Assembly: GCA_037157565.1 (NCBI GenBank)
Contig: JAZHRO010000012.1
Coordinates: forward strand, 56,101,501-56,165,500
Direction of reading: 5' to 3'
DNA: 64,000 nt
Source: Thalassia testudinum
Lineage: Eukaryota; Streptophyta; Magnoliopsida; Alismatales; Hydrocharitaceae
Shown here: positions 10,236-20,450 of the stretch, one piece after another
How positions within the stretch are numbered: position 1 is the first letter of the stretch
How the letters are laid out: each line of letters starts with the position of its first letter
Program-made: the position numbers and the translations under genes
Notes under the pieces: model-generated
What the model was told of the DNA's origin: nothing
Seen by the model: only the letters and a program-made list of their open reading frames with translations
Database searches by the model: none

Positions 10236-11399
10236 AACAAATACAAATGCAGGGGCAATTTGTGTTTAGTAGATTGCAGGTCTCCTCAATCCTACTCCAC
10301 AGGTTAGCCAAAGAAGTCAAGTCAATGCTTCTCCGTTCCCACTTAAGTGGTATAAGAGGTCAGGGGCACCTTGAGATCCCTAACCAACCTGCCTAAGAAA
10401 GGTTGAGATCAATAGAGTTACAATAGGTGGCCAAACAAGTTTTACAAGAATTACGCTTCCTAGGACGACCTTCATTGGTGCCTACAACCTACTCACAAGG
10501 GATGGAAGTCTCGAATCGAGCCCACGCATGAGGAATCGAAGTAACTTGGTGGATAGACTTGTTGATTTCTGACTAACTTCCCTTGTGGTGCAAAGAGGAG
10601 AGGTAGAAATTTATGTAGTGGCCTTATGTGTGAAGTGCACAGTGTCTCAGGTGTGCAACACATGTATGCATCTTGTATTTTGAAATCTCGCAAATAAGTC
10701 ATTTTGCACATAATTTAAAGTCACTGATTTTAAGGTCCAATCTCTTAGCAATCCCAATTTCTTTTAAAGTGACCATTGAATTAATTGGATTGAAACACTT
10801 TAGTGGCCTTGGATTTAAGTCTAATGCAAATGCATGACAGGTATTTGATGCTAAAGAGAATATGTACCTTATCAGCTCTCTTCAATGCAAGATGTTTGCA
10901 ATGCAATAAAAATAAACTAAATGCTACTCAAACAATCCTATATGGTCGCCCTATAGATATGTAGCTTCTAGCAGACAACTTAGAATTTTCTTTTTTTTTT
11001 TATGATAAGCAAACAAACCTAATCTAAGTTAGCTAGCTAACTAACTAGCATGTAGTTCAAAAAGTTCAAATAGACTTATAATCTAAATAAAATGGGGACA
11101 CACTCCCAAAACGATGCTCCCGTATACAAAAGCGATAAGCAACAAAAGTACTGAGAATATGTTCCCCAAAATGGCCAACATGGATCCACAAGATAGAAAT
11201 TAAATGTCTAATGTCTATTTAGCCTAATCTCAATCTAAAAGGAAAACAAACAGGTCTCTGGTTGCCAATCCTTCCTCCTTCACGGGCATGGGATCAAGGC
11301 CCACATGCACATGCGATTATCCTCGAGGTGGCGACAAGGTCCACTAAGACGAGCATCCACTGTGTGCGCCTCTTCCTTAAGGACATACCTCGCACAGAA
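10236..11399. other. No recognisable gene
   Basis: The minus strand shows a short cysteine-containing stretch near 10400-10500 (GRPRKRNSCKTC and ATYCNSIDLN). It looks protein-like but is interrupted by stops. Elsewhere the region is ordinary AT-rich sequence with a small CTAACTAACTAGC run near 11030. Nothing else is supported. Confidence 0.35.
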
Positions 11400-12985
11400 A
11401 AATGAGATGTTAATTAATATATAACCCCAATTAGGAATCATTGCAAACAGAAGATACGTGCGAGTTTATTAGGCCCGTTGCCTCCCTAGCAACGACGACA
11501 TTTGACAGAGAGATTCTTGCTTAACAAGATGATAGCAATAAATTGATTTGTCGTTGTATTTTATGTGGTAGAAAACCTCTCAATCAAAGATTAAATAATT
11601 AAATATAACCACAGAGGATTAGGTAGTCTCCATGGGGAGGAACAAGCCAAATTAACTTGCAGATTTATCAAAACATGATAGTCTGATATTTGCCCACAAT
11701 TATAGTATAACATATAGTGTTGATGCAGCTAATAGATTGGAGAGATAGACATGCAATCCAATAATCAAAAGAAATAGCAAGAACTAAAAGTGCTCGGCTG
11801 CAATTCGCACAATAAATCAAATATTAAATTGAAAAATGAAAGTTCACAATGGTAGCAACATATAAATTTTAATTCCCCATTTACTGTTTAAGAACAGAGC
11901 ATTTGCTCTCTTTTCTCGCCTAAGGAGGAGTTGCGGTCGGTTGTGAGGCTCTTGGTGGTGAGTCTTCAGAACACGAGCTTCATGTTGGTGAGCTCGGCAA
12001 GGCACAAGATGGCCGTCGGCAACTAGTTGGAGGGCACAATGCCGGCAATGGTGGGTCCTCTTAGTGGGCATGGTGCCACTGTTGCAGTGTGTGAGGAGAG
12101 TGCTTGTGAGGCCGTCGAGCGTCGGGGCGGTTGGCATGGGATAGCTAGAGTTGGCCATGCGTAGGGCCTAAGGTCGGCGGCTGGTGCGTGGAAGAGCAGT
12201 AGTAATGTGCTGCTATGAGTGGTTAAGGTGGAGCTAGTGGTGATGGTGAAACAGGCAGTTGATCGCTTGGGATGGTTTGCGTGGCTACTAGTGGCCTAAT
12301 GGCCGTGTTGGCGAGACCGAAGGTGGTGATGGTGGCGATGTTGGGTTCTTGGAGAAGACAGTGAATAGGGGTGGCTGGTTTGGGTTTTCGGTGGAAGAAG
12401 GAAAGGAAGGAGATGAAGATAAAGGATGAAGAGTGGGTATAAGCAGTGGTGGTAGGGGGTTGGTGGGATGATGATGGTGATCGAGATGAGTGCTTATTGG
12501 TGATGGTGGTAAGAGCAATGGAGAAAACTTGTAGAGGTGAACATGGTTGAGATCGCGGTGATTGTGATGGACGTAGTGAGCGGAGGCGTGCACACTATCA
12601 CCAAGCACGCCACGATGAAGGTGAGTCGAGGTTGCAGTACGCTTTAACCATGGTGTTCATAAGGGGTTCACAATGCAAGCAGAGGTCACGATGACGAGTC
12701 CCCGCAGGGGGGTGGGGTGGGTTTGATCCCCTCGATGGAGAAGAACCCTTGCTTTTAAAGTCTTCGCGAATCTGTTCCTCCTCCTCTCCCCTTCTTACAG
12801 CTACAGTTAACTTCAAATTACATGAGCACTATTTATTCACAATCTAAATCATGCATTGTAAATGCATGTAACATAAATTAATCCACCTACATTTAATATA
12901 TTATATGATGCTAATGGTAGGAATTTTAAACAATCGAGACTATTATTTTTATGCCTAATAATAGTCCAGTAAAATGGACTCATCA
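11400..12985 (-). mobile_element. Athila-like LTR, minus strand (copy 6)
   Basis: The minus-strand start TGATGAGTCC (plus coordinate 12985) follows a polypurine-type block, GGGACTAGCAAAAATTAGG and TATGGGGACA. The body carries the same kind of CCGCCGTC/CACCACCATC-rich segment (about 11900-12600) seen inside LTR copies 1, 3 and 4. The low-coordinate end is uncertain; 11400 is an estimate. Proline/histidine-rich open frames in it are chance readings. Confidence 0.45.
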
Positions 12986-13917
12986 AATGTCCCCATACCT
13001 AATTTTTGCTAGTCCCTAACAAAAGTAAAAAATGATGAAAGTAACTAAAGATTTCTTCTTTTTTTATTCCAAAAATTTAGAGATCTAGACAAATGTGAAA
13101 ATGAAGTGATAATAGCTTAGGCAACTAATCCAAGTGAAAAGTCAACCTATATTTAATGTTCGTGCTTTACCCTTGGTAAAATTCTATCAGGATAGGCAAT
13201 TTCTTCCCTCGGGGATAAAGCAAAAAATAATCTATGATTTAACCCCAGCTATTTGGCTTAGGTGGAAAATGTCTTAGTCAAATGGATTCATATTTGGTGG
13301 CTCACATTCATCTAGTGGTACATGTAATCTAGTACTGGAGACTGTAAATCTCTAAACTATCAAATAAGTCAACCCAGAGAGAGGCTAAAAATTGTGCTCT
13401 CTTTGCTTTCCTTTGTGCTCACTTTTTTTCCTTCCTTTCTGAGATCACAAATCTCACCAGATTCTATAAATGTACTCAATGTTTGGTGGCCTCATATGAC
13501 ATTCACAATTTAATTAGAGTCTTAATAACCATATAACTAAGCCAGAATTCTTCAGTTAGTATTCAAGCGATCAGAAATACGAAAAAAGTAGGTATAGGTC
13601 ATATTTAGTGGATCACACTGGGTATTCTTTTTGTTGCCTCAATGATATTGACATATGATGAAATCAACATGAAGGTATAGCTATAAACTAGAACAATTTT
13701 TTTTCTTTTTTCTTTTCTATGTGTGAAATTTACATAGTATATTTAGTCATTTTCAGCAGGAAATTTTCTCCATATTGTAGTGTTGCACAGTTGGAAGGTG
13801 TGACTTTGGTGATGGAAGCATGTCATTTGATGTGCTTGAATGGAAGATAATTAGCTTAGATATGGCTCAAGATTTGTGAAGAAACAATTGTTTTCAGTTA
13901 TTTTCTTGGAAGAAGAT
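12986..13917 (-). other. Polypurine block and non-coding tail next to LTR copy 6
   Basis: The first 30 bases are the diverged polypurine region on the minus strand. The rest is AT-rich with no coding and may be the 3' tail of the same minus-strand element or intron of the FAR1-like gene that resumes at 13.9 kb. The exact border between the two is not visible. Confidence 0.4.
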
Positions 13918-14239
13918 TTAATTGTTTCTTGTATGTGTAGGTCCTTCGAGTTGAAAGGGTATCTTTGTAGGCATGTGTTTCTGATTTAAAAAAAAAAATC
14001 AGATTGACTTCATTCCTGAGAGATATATTTTTGATAGATGGATGAAAGATATTGTTAGATGTTCATATAGGGAGGATTATGCTCAAAGGGTTGTTTTTGA
14101 TAATCTAGTAGAGAGGTATGAGGACATCTGTTGGAGATGTATGAAAATTGCTGAGGTAGGTATAGTGACGAAAGTAAGTTACAACCATTGTTGTGAGATG
14201 CTTAATCATATGTTTGATGAGTTGAAGGCTTCTATCTCA
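13918..14239 (+). pseudogene. FAR1/MULE-like SWIM zinc finger and C-terminal segment
   Basis: The plus strand encodes CMCRSFELKGYLCRHVF, a SWIM finger (CxC, then CxH) as found near the C-terminus of FAR1-related proteins and Mutator-like transposases. After an A-run at about 13987-13998 the frame shifts and continues IPERYIFDRWMKD, VVFDNLVERYEDICWRCMKIAE and a CEMLNHMFDEL end. This is the expected order in the family. The in-frame TAA and frameshift at the A-run make it a pseudogene unless the run is intronic. It pairs in function and strand with the fragment at 8041. Confidence 0.7.
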
Positions 14240-14340
14240 TAGTCTGTGAGTCATTGTCATTCATATTGTTTTGATTTTCTTTTATAATAGTCTTATTTGA
14301 ATGTTTCCAAATTGCATTTGTAATCATCTTGTTCTTGTAG

Positions 14341-14689
14341 GATGTTGTTATACCTGTTGACAATATGTACTCGATGAATGACAAGTGTAACGGTATTCGT
14401 ATATTGGATCCTCACCATTGTGCACAACAAGGTAGACCTACTACAAAGAGAAAGAAGTCGACATGGGAGGCATGTGCAAAGAATGTGAAGGTTAGACGTT
14501 CAACCCAAAGAGTCGATCGTGGTGTTCCTTCTGTAAGAGCATCAGTCATACCTTTTTCTAGTGCAATTTCACAAAGGCCATTTAACGACTCATCTAAATC
14601 AATAGTTGGTTTGCTAGCTTCGATTAAGGGAAGTGCCTCATGGTTATATGTCAGTTCTTCATTGCCCTCAAAGGAATCATCCGTGGCAT
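14341..14689 (+). CDS. Exon-like C-terminal segment of the FAR1-like gene
   Basis: An acceptor-like TTCTTGTAG precedes 14341. The open frame contains DPHHCAQQGRPTTKRKKSTWE, matching the KxKGRPxxKRxKS type of basic tail that follows the SWIM domain in FAR1-related proteins. A possible donor GTACGT starts at 14690. Without a donor, the frame would close at 14710-14712. The basic patch would suit nuclear targeting. Whether it is transcribed cannot be judged here. Confidence 0.5.
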
Positions 14690-14781
14690 GTACGTTTTTA
14701 TGTCTACCATAAATGAATTGTTTATACTTGAAGTACTTGGTACATATTGTCTAGATCACAGACATATTTTATCTGATTCAG

Positions 14782-15006
14782 GAAGTCATAGATACCATGA
14801 CATCGGCTAAGTGTGCGGTGCCTGAGACTTCGTTACCATCACTTCCAGGCATTTCTTACTGCTGTGGATGTGTTGGTGGCGATGTCAAGTAGGTTATTGT
14901 GTTTACCTTTGTAATCGTGTCATGTAGTTTTGAATAATTTGTACTTTAGGTGGTGTTGGCTACAAATGTATGCCAATTCTTGATTGGCCTTAAGGGCTCA
15001 TGCGTG
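14782..15006 (+). CDS. Two small exon-like blocks downstream of the FAR1-like segment
   Basis: Block one (14782-14888) follows GATTCAG and ends before GTAGGT. It reads EVIDTMTSAKCAVPETS and contains a CCGC motif. Block two (14950-15006) follows TACTTTAG and ends before GTATGT. Its end (GGCCTTAAGGGCTCATGCGTG) resembles the ends of neighbouring blocks near 14630 and 14685, suggesting repeated exons. These are splice-site-based guesses with no named domain. Confidence 0.3.
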
Positions 15007-15790
15007 GTATGTATGCAATCCCCTTCCTCGTGAAATGATAATACTATACGCTGCTGAGCATTTCATTCCAACATAACGAATTCATGTTTCATATTCATGA
15101 CCGTGCTAATGCTATGAGCTCAGCTAATTGTGTCTTTTTGTATGGTTGTGGCATCATCATTCCTAGTGTTTCAATAATGTTATTGATGTGTTTCGACAGT
15201 TGGCTAGTAATGTTTGTTCTTTTCGATGTGTGAAGGCACTGTTATGTTTGGATTAAATTATCCTTAGTTACTATTATGATTCCTTACCTGTAATGACACT
15301 ATATATTCATTTGATCTCTTCAACTTTTGATATTTATCTTACATTTAGTTCTTTTAATCAATCATTTATCAAAATTTTCTTGGTTGATACTCAGATGTAA
15401 GTCCTTATGTTCAATGTTGTTCATTTCTGAGAGGCTCTTGAATGTTTCAGTGAAGTCATATTTCTTGGTAATTTGCATTTGCCAGCTAATGGATGAATTT
15501 AATGATCGTAGATGTTCCTTTGATTCCCTGTAGGTACAAACGAATTATTTATTTCCAGATATAATTTCTCGTACTCAATTTCTGGGTTCTATTTCATGTA
15601 TTCATTGTCTGTAATGTTATTCATTCTGACATTTTTGTTATTGTCGATTTTTAATGGCAGGCAATGGGTGTTTTTTTGTAAGGGTTAAATCTTGTGTTAA
15701 ATTTACTTTTCAAATTTATGGTTGAAATAATTTAGGATAAGGATAGTTGGTGGGATATTTATGAGTGCCCTTAATAAATGCTTTAGTACA
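15007..15790 (+). other. No recognisable gene
   Basis: This is T-rich sequence, likely intronic if the exon series on either side is one gene. No repeats, RNA genes or coding motifs are seen. Confidence 0.4.
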
Positions 15791-15815
15791 TGTTAGTTGA
15801 GTATGGTCCTTATAA

Positions 15816-16352
15816 ATGTGGTCCCTCTCCATTGAAGAGTATGAGACTTCCTACTCTTTAGTCTACACATTTGTTGTTTCTATGGATAGCAACAACTGTA
15901 GAGAAAGTGATTGTGATGAAGTGAATGTTTGCTGCTTTTGTAAGGTTCCTACTAAGCTTCACCTAGATGTCTCGCGGTTGATTGTTATGCCAAAAGATCA
16001 GATCTGCTACATTTGTAGGAATGAGGTATGAACAACGTTTTATATATTTCCAAGTTTGCATTTATGCTAAGAGAGTTGTTCTTTCAAATAGGAGTGTGAT
16101 TTTAGGATTTATATGTACCACATTCTGAAAACAAATTTCATCATTTCCGAAGTGATTGATTTCCTTAGTTGCAAAGTTAAGAGGGTGATGCTTCATTGTG
16201 ACCATTTAGAGAACGTTGTGAAACGTAAGAGATCTGAAAATCATAGACTTCTGTGGATGTTGAAAAGGTTGGAGTGCAATATATGGTGCATCAATCGACG
16301 TGAAGATATAGATGTATTGTGTTCAACCGATCAACAGTCCTTTGATTTTTAG
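15816..16352 (+). CDS. Two-exon frame with Cys pairs, possible GRF-type zinc finger
   Basis: The first frame has CCFCKVPTKLHLD and ICYIC, then a donor GTATGA at 16026. The acceptor AAATAG ends at 16091. Exon 2 begins ECDFRIYMY in the same phase and stays open to TAG 16350-16352, with a basic segment around residues 110-130. Joining at these sites keeps the frame without change, which favours a real 66-bp intron. Spacing of CxxC, CxxC and ECDF recalls a GRF-type zinc finger found in plant transposon-linked genes, but key residues differ. The start is unclear (first ATG 15816). I cannot name the gene. Confidence 0.4.
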
Positions 16353-16367
16353 GATAATGAAATATGT

Positions 16368-16865
16368 GCTAAATGCTTAATGACATGCAACTTTTATGTT
16401 GATGAAGATAAAACATATGATTTTTTTTGTTATGTTCTGCTAAATGTTTCATTTCTCTGAATGTAGATATACTCCTTTACGGATAATTGACACGCATGAT
16501 ATTCTGTGATTCGAAGTTTGAGTAATTTTAGGGTCAAGGTATACAAGCTTTTACCATATTTCTGCAACATATTTCTTTTGGTGTTACCCCAATAGCAAGT
16601 AGTTAGTGACAAATGTGATGAGTGTTTAATGGCATGCACTTGTTCCTATTGCTGAAGAATGATCATATGATACTATGTGATATGTTGTGCTAGTTGTAAC
16701 ATTCTTGCAAACGTAGATATATTCCTTCTCGCTGGATAACTATCAACTATGATATTATGTGACACTAATATTGCAAATTTCAAGGACATTGTCTAGACCA
16801 TTTTAGCATTTGTCTATAACATGTTTATCTAAGTGCTACCTAAATAAAAGGTAATTAGTAAATGA
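16368..16865 (+). repeat. Imperfect tandem duplication, unit about 245 bp
   Basis: The stretch from about 16368 (TTAATGACATGCAACTT, GTAGATATACTCCTT, GATATTCTGTGA, GTAGTTAGTGACAAATG) recurs from about 16620 in the same order: TTTAATGGCATGCACTT, GTAGATATATTCCTT, GATATTATGTGACA, GTAATTAGTAAATG. It is AT-rich, old and non-coding. Confidence 0.6.
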
Positions 16866-17011
16866 ATTTTTAGAGAACCTTTGAGATATGTTTCTGCATT
16901 TGTCATAACCTATCTTCAAAATGTTCCCTAATCTGTCCAAAAACTATGTGGCTATTATATGAAAGCTGCAGCTGCTACATTGGTATAACGAAGTGTTTTG
17001 ACTTTATTAAT

Positions 17012-17079
17012 GTTAACCCGCTAAAGTCGAATGGAAAATCACATCGTTTAGTAGTATAGTTAACTAAAGCGGTGTTAAC
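17012..17079. repeat. Inverted repeat GTTAACCCGCTAAAG / CTAAAGCGGTGTTAAC
   Basis: The left arm at 17012-17026 and the right arm at 17064-17079 match imperfectly over about 15 bp with a 37-bp loop. It could be a small foldback or a transposon end. No target duplication was found. Confidence 0.45.
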
Positions 17080-17135
17080 ACTTACATTTTTAATCTCGAA
17101 TTAAAAGTAATCCGAGGTCGTCTTTAGGAGAAAAA

Positions 17136-17760
17136 ATGCGTAATTACCACTATTTGAGTTCGCAAAAATTTGGCTCGGGGACTGATAAGAGGCAAAAAGC
17201 ATCCTCAAATTCAAAACTCTGCAAGAAACCTAACAAGAGATCCGACTACCTAGATAGGAGGTCAACAAGCAGATCCAGCCTTGCCCGATCTGCCTCCACT
17301 TGGGAGGATCCGAACTTGCTCACACATAGGCGGATCTGGATAGACCCGACCTGCCGAAGAGCCTGATTTTGACCAACGTCAGAAAGACAGTGAAAAACTC
17401 GAAGACCCCCATACCAACTATAATGATAGCATTATGATCGTCATTAATAGCCTGCCAACCTTCATACCCTGACAATGGACGTATCCGGTCAGAAGATCCT
17501 ATGGCTGGATCATCCCCTAGCACTATAAATAGTAAAAATAGGCTCTCGAGGGTCTCTTTTAGGCAATCTAAGAGAGGAGAGATTGTATTACCACTTTTTA
17601 CTAGTGAATATTTAGGGTTATTGCCCTCTCCCAGACGTACACCCCTTGTGATGGAACTGGATTACCAATCTCTTTATTTTCCTTGTGATTGATTGTTAGT
17701 GACTCGTTGAATTATACCCTTCGATCACTTAGGAGGTTCAATCAGGGACTAGATCGACCA
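17136..17760 (+). mobile_element. LTR-like sequence with TATA box, family unassigned
   Basis: The sequence after GGAGAAAAAA (a possible polypurine tract) starts with TGCG. It contains CTATAAATAG at 17522-17531, followed by GC-balanced leader-like sequence and TGTGATGG and CCTTGTGATTG blocks. The layout resembles a Tat/Retand-type plant LTR (U3, TATA, R-U5). No flanking coding belongs to it, so it may be a solo LTR. Both ends are uncertain and no duplication of target sequence was recognised. Confidence 0.4.
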
Positions 17761-18157
17761 AATTTGATTTTATAATTACCAAATCTAGTTCAAAAGTATA
17801 AACAATGATTACACAACGACAATACTTCAAATCAAAAGATTATATTTCAATTTATCAATACTCAAGTCAATTTAATCAAATACCAATGGGGTTATGTATG
17901 AAATGATTCATAGTGACGATATATGAGCATCATAATAAAAGCACAAGAATTTTAGCAATAAAAATAATGTTTCAATCAATTAAGCTAACAAATTGTGCTT
18001 AACTTTACGAATAAGGATGTCAAATGAAATCTCAATTGTAATGGATGCATAATTATTCAATGCTTCAATGAAATAGAGTAATTATGTCTTTAACAAGAAT
18101 GAGTGAACAATAATGTTGGAGAGAGATTAATCAATATAAAATCAATTGGAGAAGGAA
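17761..18157. other. AT-rich spacer
   Basis: There is no coding frame, repeat or promoter I can support. It ends at the TG of the family-D LTR fragment. Confidence 0.4.
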
Positions 18158-18374
18158 TGTAACTGTCCAACCCACTCCTGGCTCCCTACAGGACTCGAGA
18201 ACGGTTCGCCCCGACGAACCCCAGGACCAGTCATCCAACGAGAAAGAACCAAATGCCATAATCATTATATAACCATACAAGTAATGTAACTAAGCAGAAA
18301 ATATTTAACTAAAAATAAAGGAAAGAAAACAGCAATCCACTAGTATCTCACATCATACAGCGGAAAGTTACGAT
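18158..18374 (+). mobile_element. Family-D LTR, 5' fragment (D1)
   Basis: It begins TGTAACTGTCCAACCC and runs through TGGCTCCCTACAGGACTCGAG, CCAGGACCAGTCATCCAACGAG and TAACTAAGCAG. This is the same order as the starts of D2 (31101), D3 (41189) and D4 (54184). It is cut after 217 bp by the copia tandem array at 18375. The missing remainder is not found on the far side of the array. Confidence 0.75.
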
Positions 18375-19016
18375 TGTAATTTCCCTACTAGGAGGGGGTG
18401 ACGTAATAATTGCGGAAATAAATATAAACAATCTCACAAAATAGACAATCACACAAGTACACAAGTATTTTTAGGTGGAAATCCAAACCGGGTGAAAACC
18501 ACCACCTAACCCTCTCGAGTTAGGATTTTCCGATCAACCAAGTTGATCAAAATCCACTAAACGAACCACTTTAAACGAGGGTGATTCAACCTCAAATACA
18601 ACCACGCTACAAGTGCGAGGGTAGCGTTCCTCAACCCCAAATCTTCACGAGAAGTATTTTGTCCCTCGAAGGAGACGGGAATTCGCAAAGCGAATACCCA
18701 ACCAAATAACAAAGATAAAAGAACAATAATCCTATAGAGCCAACAAAGTAATTTTATACCTAGCTTCTATAGGAATTAGGAAACTCCCCTTTGAAAGGAG
18801 TGCGTCGGCGACGCGGATGCGTGAACAACACGACGGCGCTACGTCGCTCTCGTGAACTACGGCGAAAGAGCGGGTGCGTAAAGCTTGATGCTCTCAAGAT
18901 GAAGAATTAGAGCTTGGAGAGCTAGAGAGTCTTTTTGGACACAAAAGAGTGTGAAAGTGTGTAGCTAGGTGTGTCTAGTGTTTCTTGGTGTATATTTGTG
19001 TGCAAGAGGTTCCCCT

Positions 19017-19025
19017 CTATTTATA
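19017..19025 (-). promoter_or_regulatory. TATA box of copia LTR S1
   Basis: The minus strand reads TATAAATAG, about 110 bp downstream of the palindrome array in the element's direction. The equivalent in S2 is at 22840-22848. The expected transcription start is about 30 bp further on the minus strand. Confidence 0.6.
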
Positions 19026-19134
19026 AAGGCCTTAGGAAGGCTTTGGAAGGCTTAGGAAAGGTTCCATAGCCGTTGGGTGCAAAGCCCAAGAGAATCAGGC
19101 CGAAATCAGGAACAATGATTGCACTGACAGGGCA

Positions 19135-19670
19135 ATCAGACGTCTAATTCTGGCATCAGACGTCTGGAAGTCCACTTTAAGACGTCTGATTTCAAGGTCA
19201 GACGTCTGATTTTGTGCGGGTTCCTTCCTGACTTGAATCAGATCTAAACAGGGTTCTAGCGCAAGTCCATCAGACGACATACAGGACGTCTGGCACTATG
19301 TCTGGACGTCTGGAAACCTACTTTTTCGTGGGAATGGATTTGCAACAACTAGAAAATCTCTGAGAAGAGATTTTCGGGTCAGTCGAGGCAAAACGGTCAA
19401 TTATCAGACGTCTGGAAGGGCTTAAGGACGTCTGATAAGGCTCTAACGGTCATATCCTTGAGTGTATGCTAAGAGAGCCAACGGTCCACTAATTGGACGT
19501 CTGGAAAAGTCATCAGACGTCTCCTAAGACGTCTGGTCTAAGGTTTGGATGTCTGATTTCATCAGACAGAACTAACTTGTCCAGCCTAAATGTTATCAGA
19601 CGTCTGAATCAACAGTCAGACGTCTTAAAACACTTTATCAGACGTCTGATTTGGGAATTAGACGTCTGGA
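19135..19670. repeat. Array of CAGACGTCTG palindromes in LTR S1
   Basis: Exact copies are at 19157, 19199, 19405, 19597 and 19639. At least six further sites share the AGACGTCT core (19138, 19180, 19515, 19527, 19618, 19660), and several have one mismatch. The flanks often extend the symmetry to ATCAGACGTCTGAT. It sits directly upstream of the TATA box, where enhancer-like repeats would act. Confidence 0.85.
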
Positions 19671-20078
19671 AACTCTGTTTGAACCCTACATTGGTTTTCT
19701 AAGTTCTCTACAGAAAACCTAAGTATCCTAGGGTTGTGCCGGTGTTCCTACGACTATTGTTAGGGTACTTTGAGGCTTTTTAACATAATTTTCTAAGGAA
19801 ATAAAAAGCAAGAAAATAAAGACAAAATTACATGCAAGGAATAAAAATGGAATTCTATCCTATTCTTCTTGTCCTTCCATCTTCAATCTATCGCTCCTCG
19901 TGAATCCCCTCTGTTCTCCATCAAGCTCCTCCAATCCGTCCTGGATGCGAGCTCGAATTCCGTCTAATCACTTCTACATTTGCAATTGACCTGAAATCTA
20001 AGACTCCAAGTGCAAATGTTAAATAACACGTGTTTTGTTATCATCAAAACAAATGATCGTGGTGCTCTAGCACCAACA

Positions 20079-20355
20079 ATCTCCCCCTTTTTGATGATGA
20101 CAAAACCATAAATAAAAATGCAAAAAATCCTCCCCCTTTTTGACATTATCAAAAAGGTTTAATTGATTTCCTATAACTCCCCCTTAAAACATTCTCTTCT
20201 ATGAATTTCTTTTAACAAAGGTAATGTCCTCCCCCTTTTTTATAACAACAAGATAGCTATTATTTTTCTCCCCCTTTCTAAAGGAAATTTAGCTACCTTA
20301 TATCTCCCCCTTAAAAATTGACAATTAGCTTATAATTTTTTTTTTTGCTCCCCCT
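20079..20355 (-). promoter_or_regulatory. Seven polypurine tracts before LTR S1
   Basis: On the minus strand AAAGGGGGAG-type tracts occur at about 20080-20092, 20128-20141, 20177-20185, 20227-20241, 20267-20277, 20303-20312 and 20348-20355, roughly every 45 bp. The last one in the element's direction touches the LTR and should be the working primer for plus-strand DNA synthesis. Repeated polypurine tracts are a reported Sirevirus trait. Confidence 0.75.
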
Positions 20356-20450
20356 ATCTAAATGCTTATGATAAAAGGATAGGGTAAATGGTTTTTACCT
20401 CACCTACCATGGCCAATAAAATGGCCCGAATGGTGGTGGTGGATTCCACA

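Larger units (their letters stand above)
18375..20078 (-). mobile_element. Copia LTR S1 (3' LTR of first unit)
   Basis: On the minus strand it begins TGTTGGTGCTAGAGCACC and ends GGGAAATTACA, with TG...CA ends. It holds the palindrome array (19135-19670) in U3 and a minus-strand TATA box at 19017-19025. It aligns base for base in length with S2; visible differences are mostly C/T or G/A. Confidence 0.88.

Noticed and set aside
12288..12608. His/Pro-rich 106-codon minus-strand frame
   Set aside because: It lies in the CACCAC-rich body of an Athila-like LTR; composition artefact.
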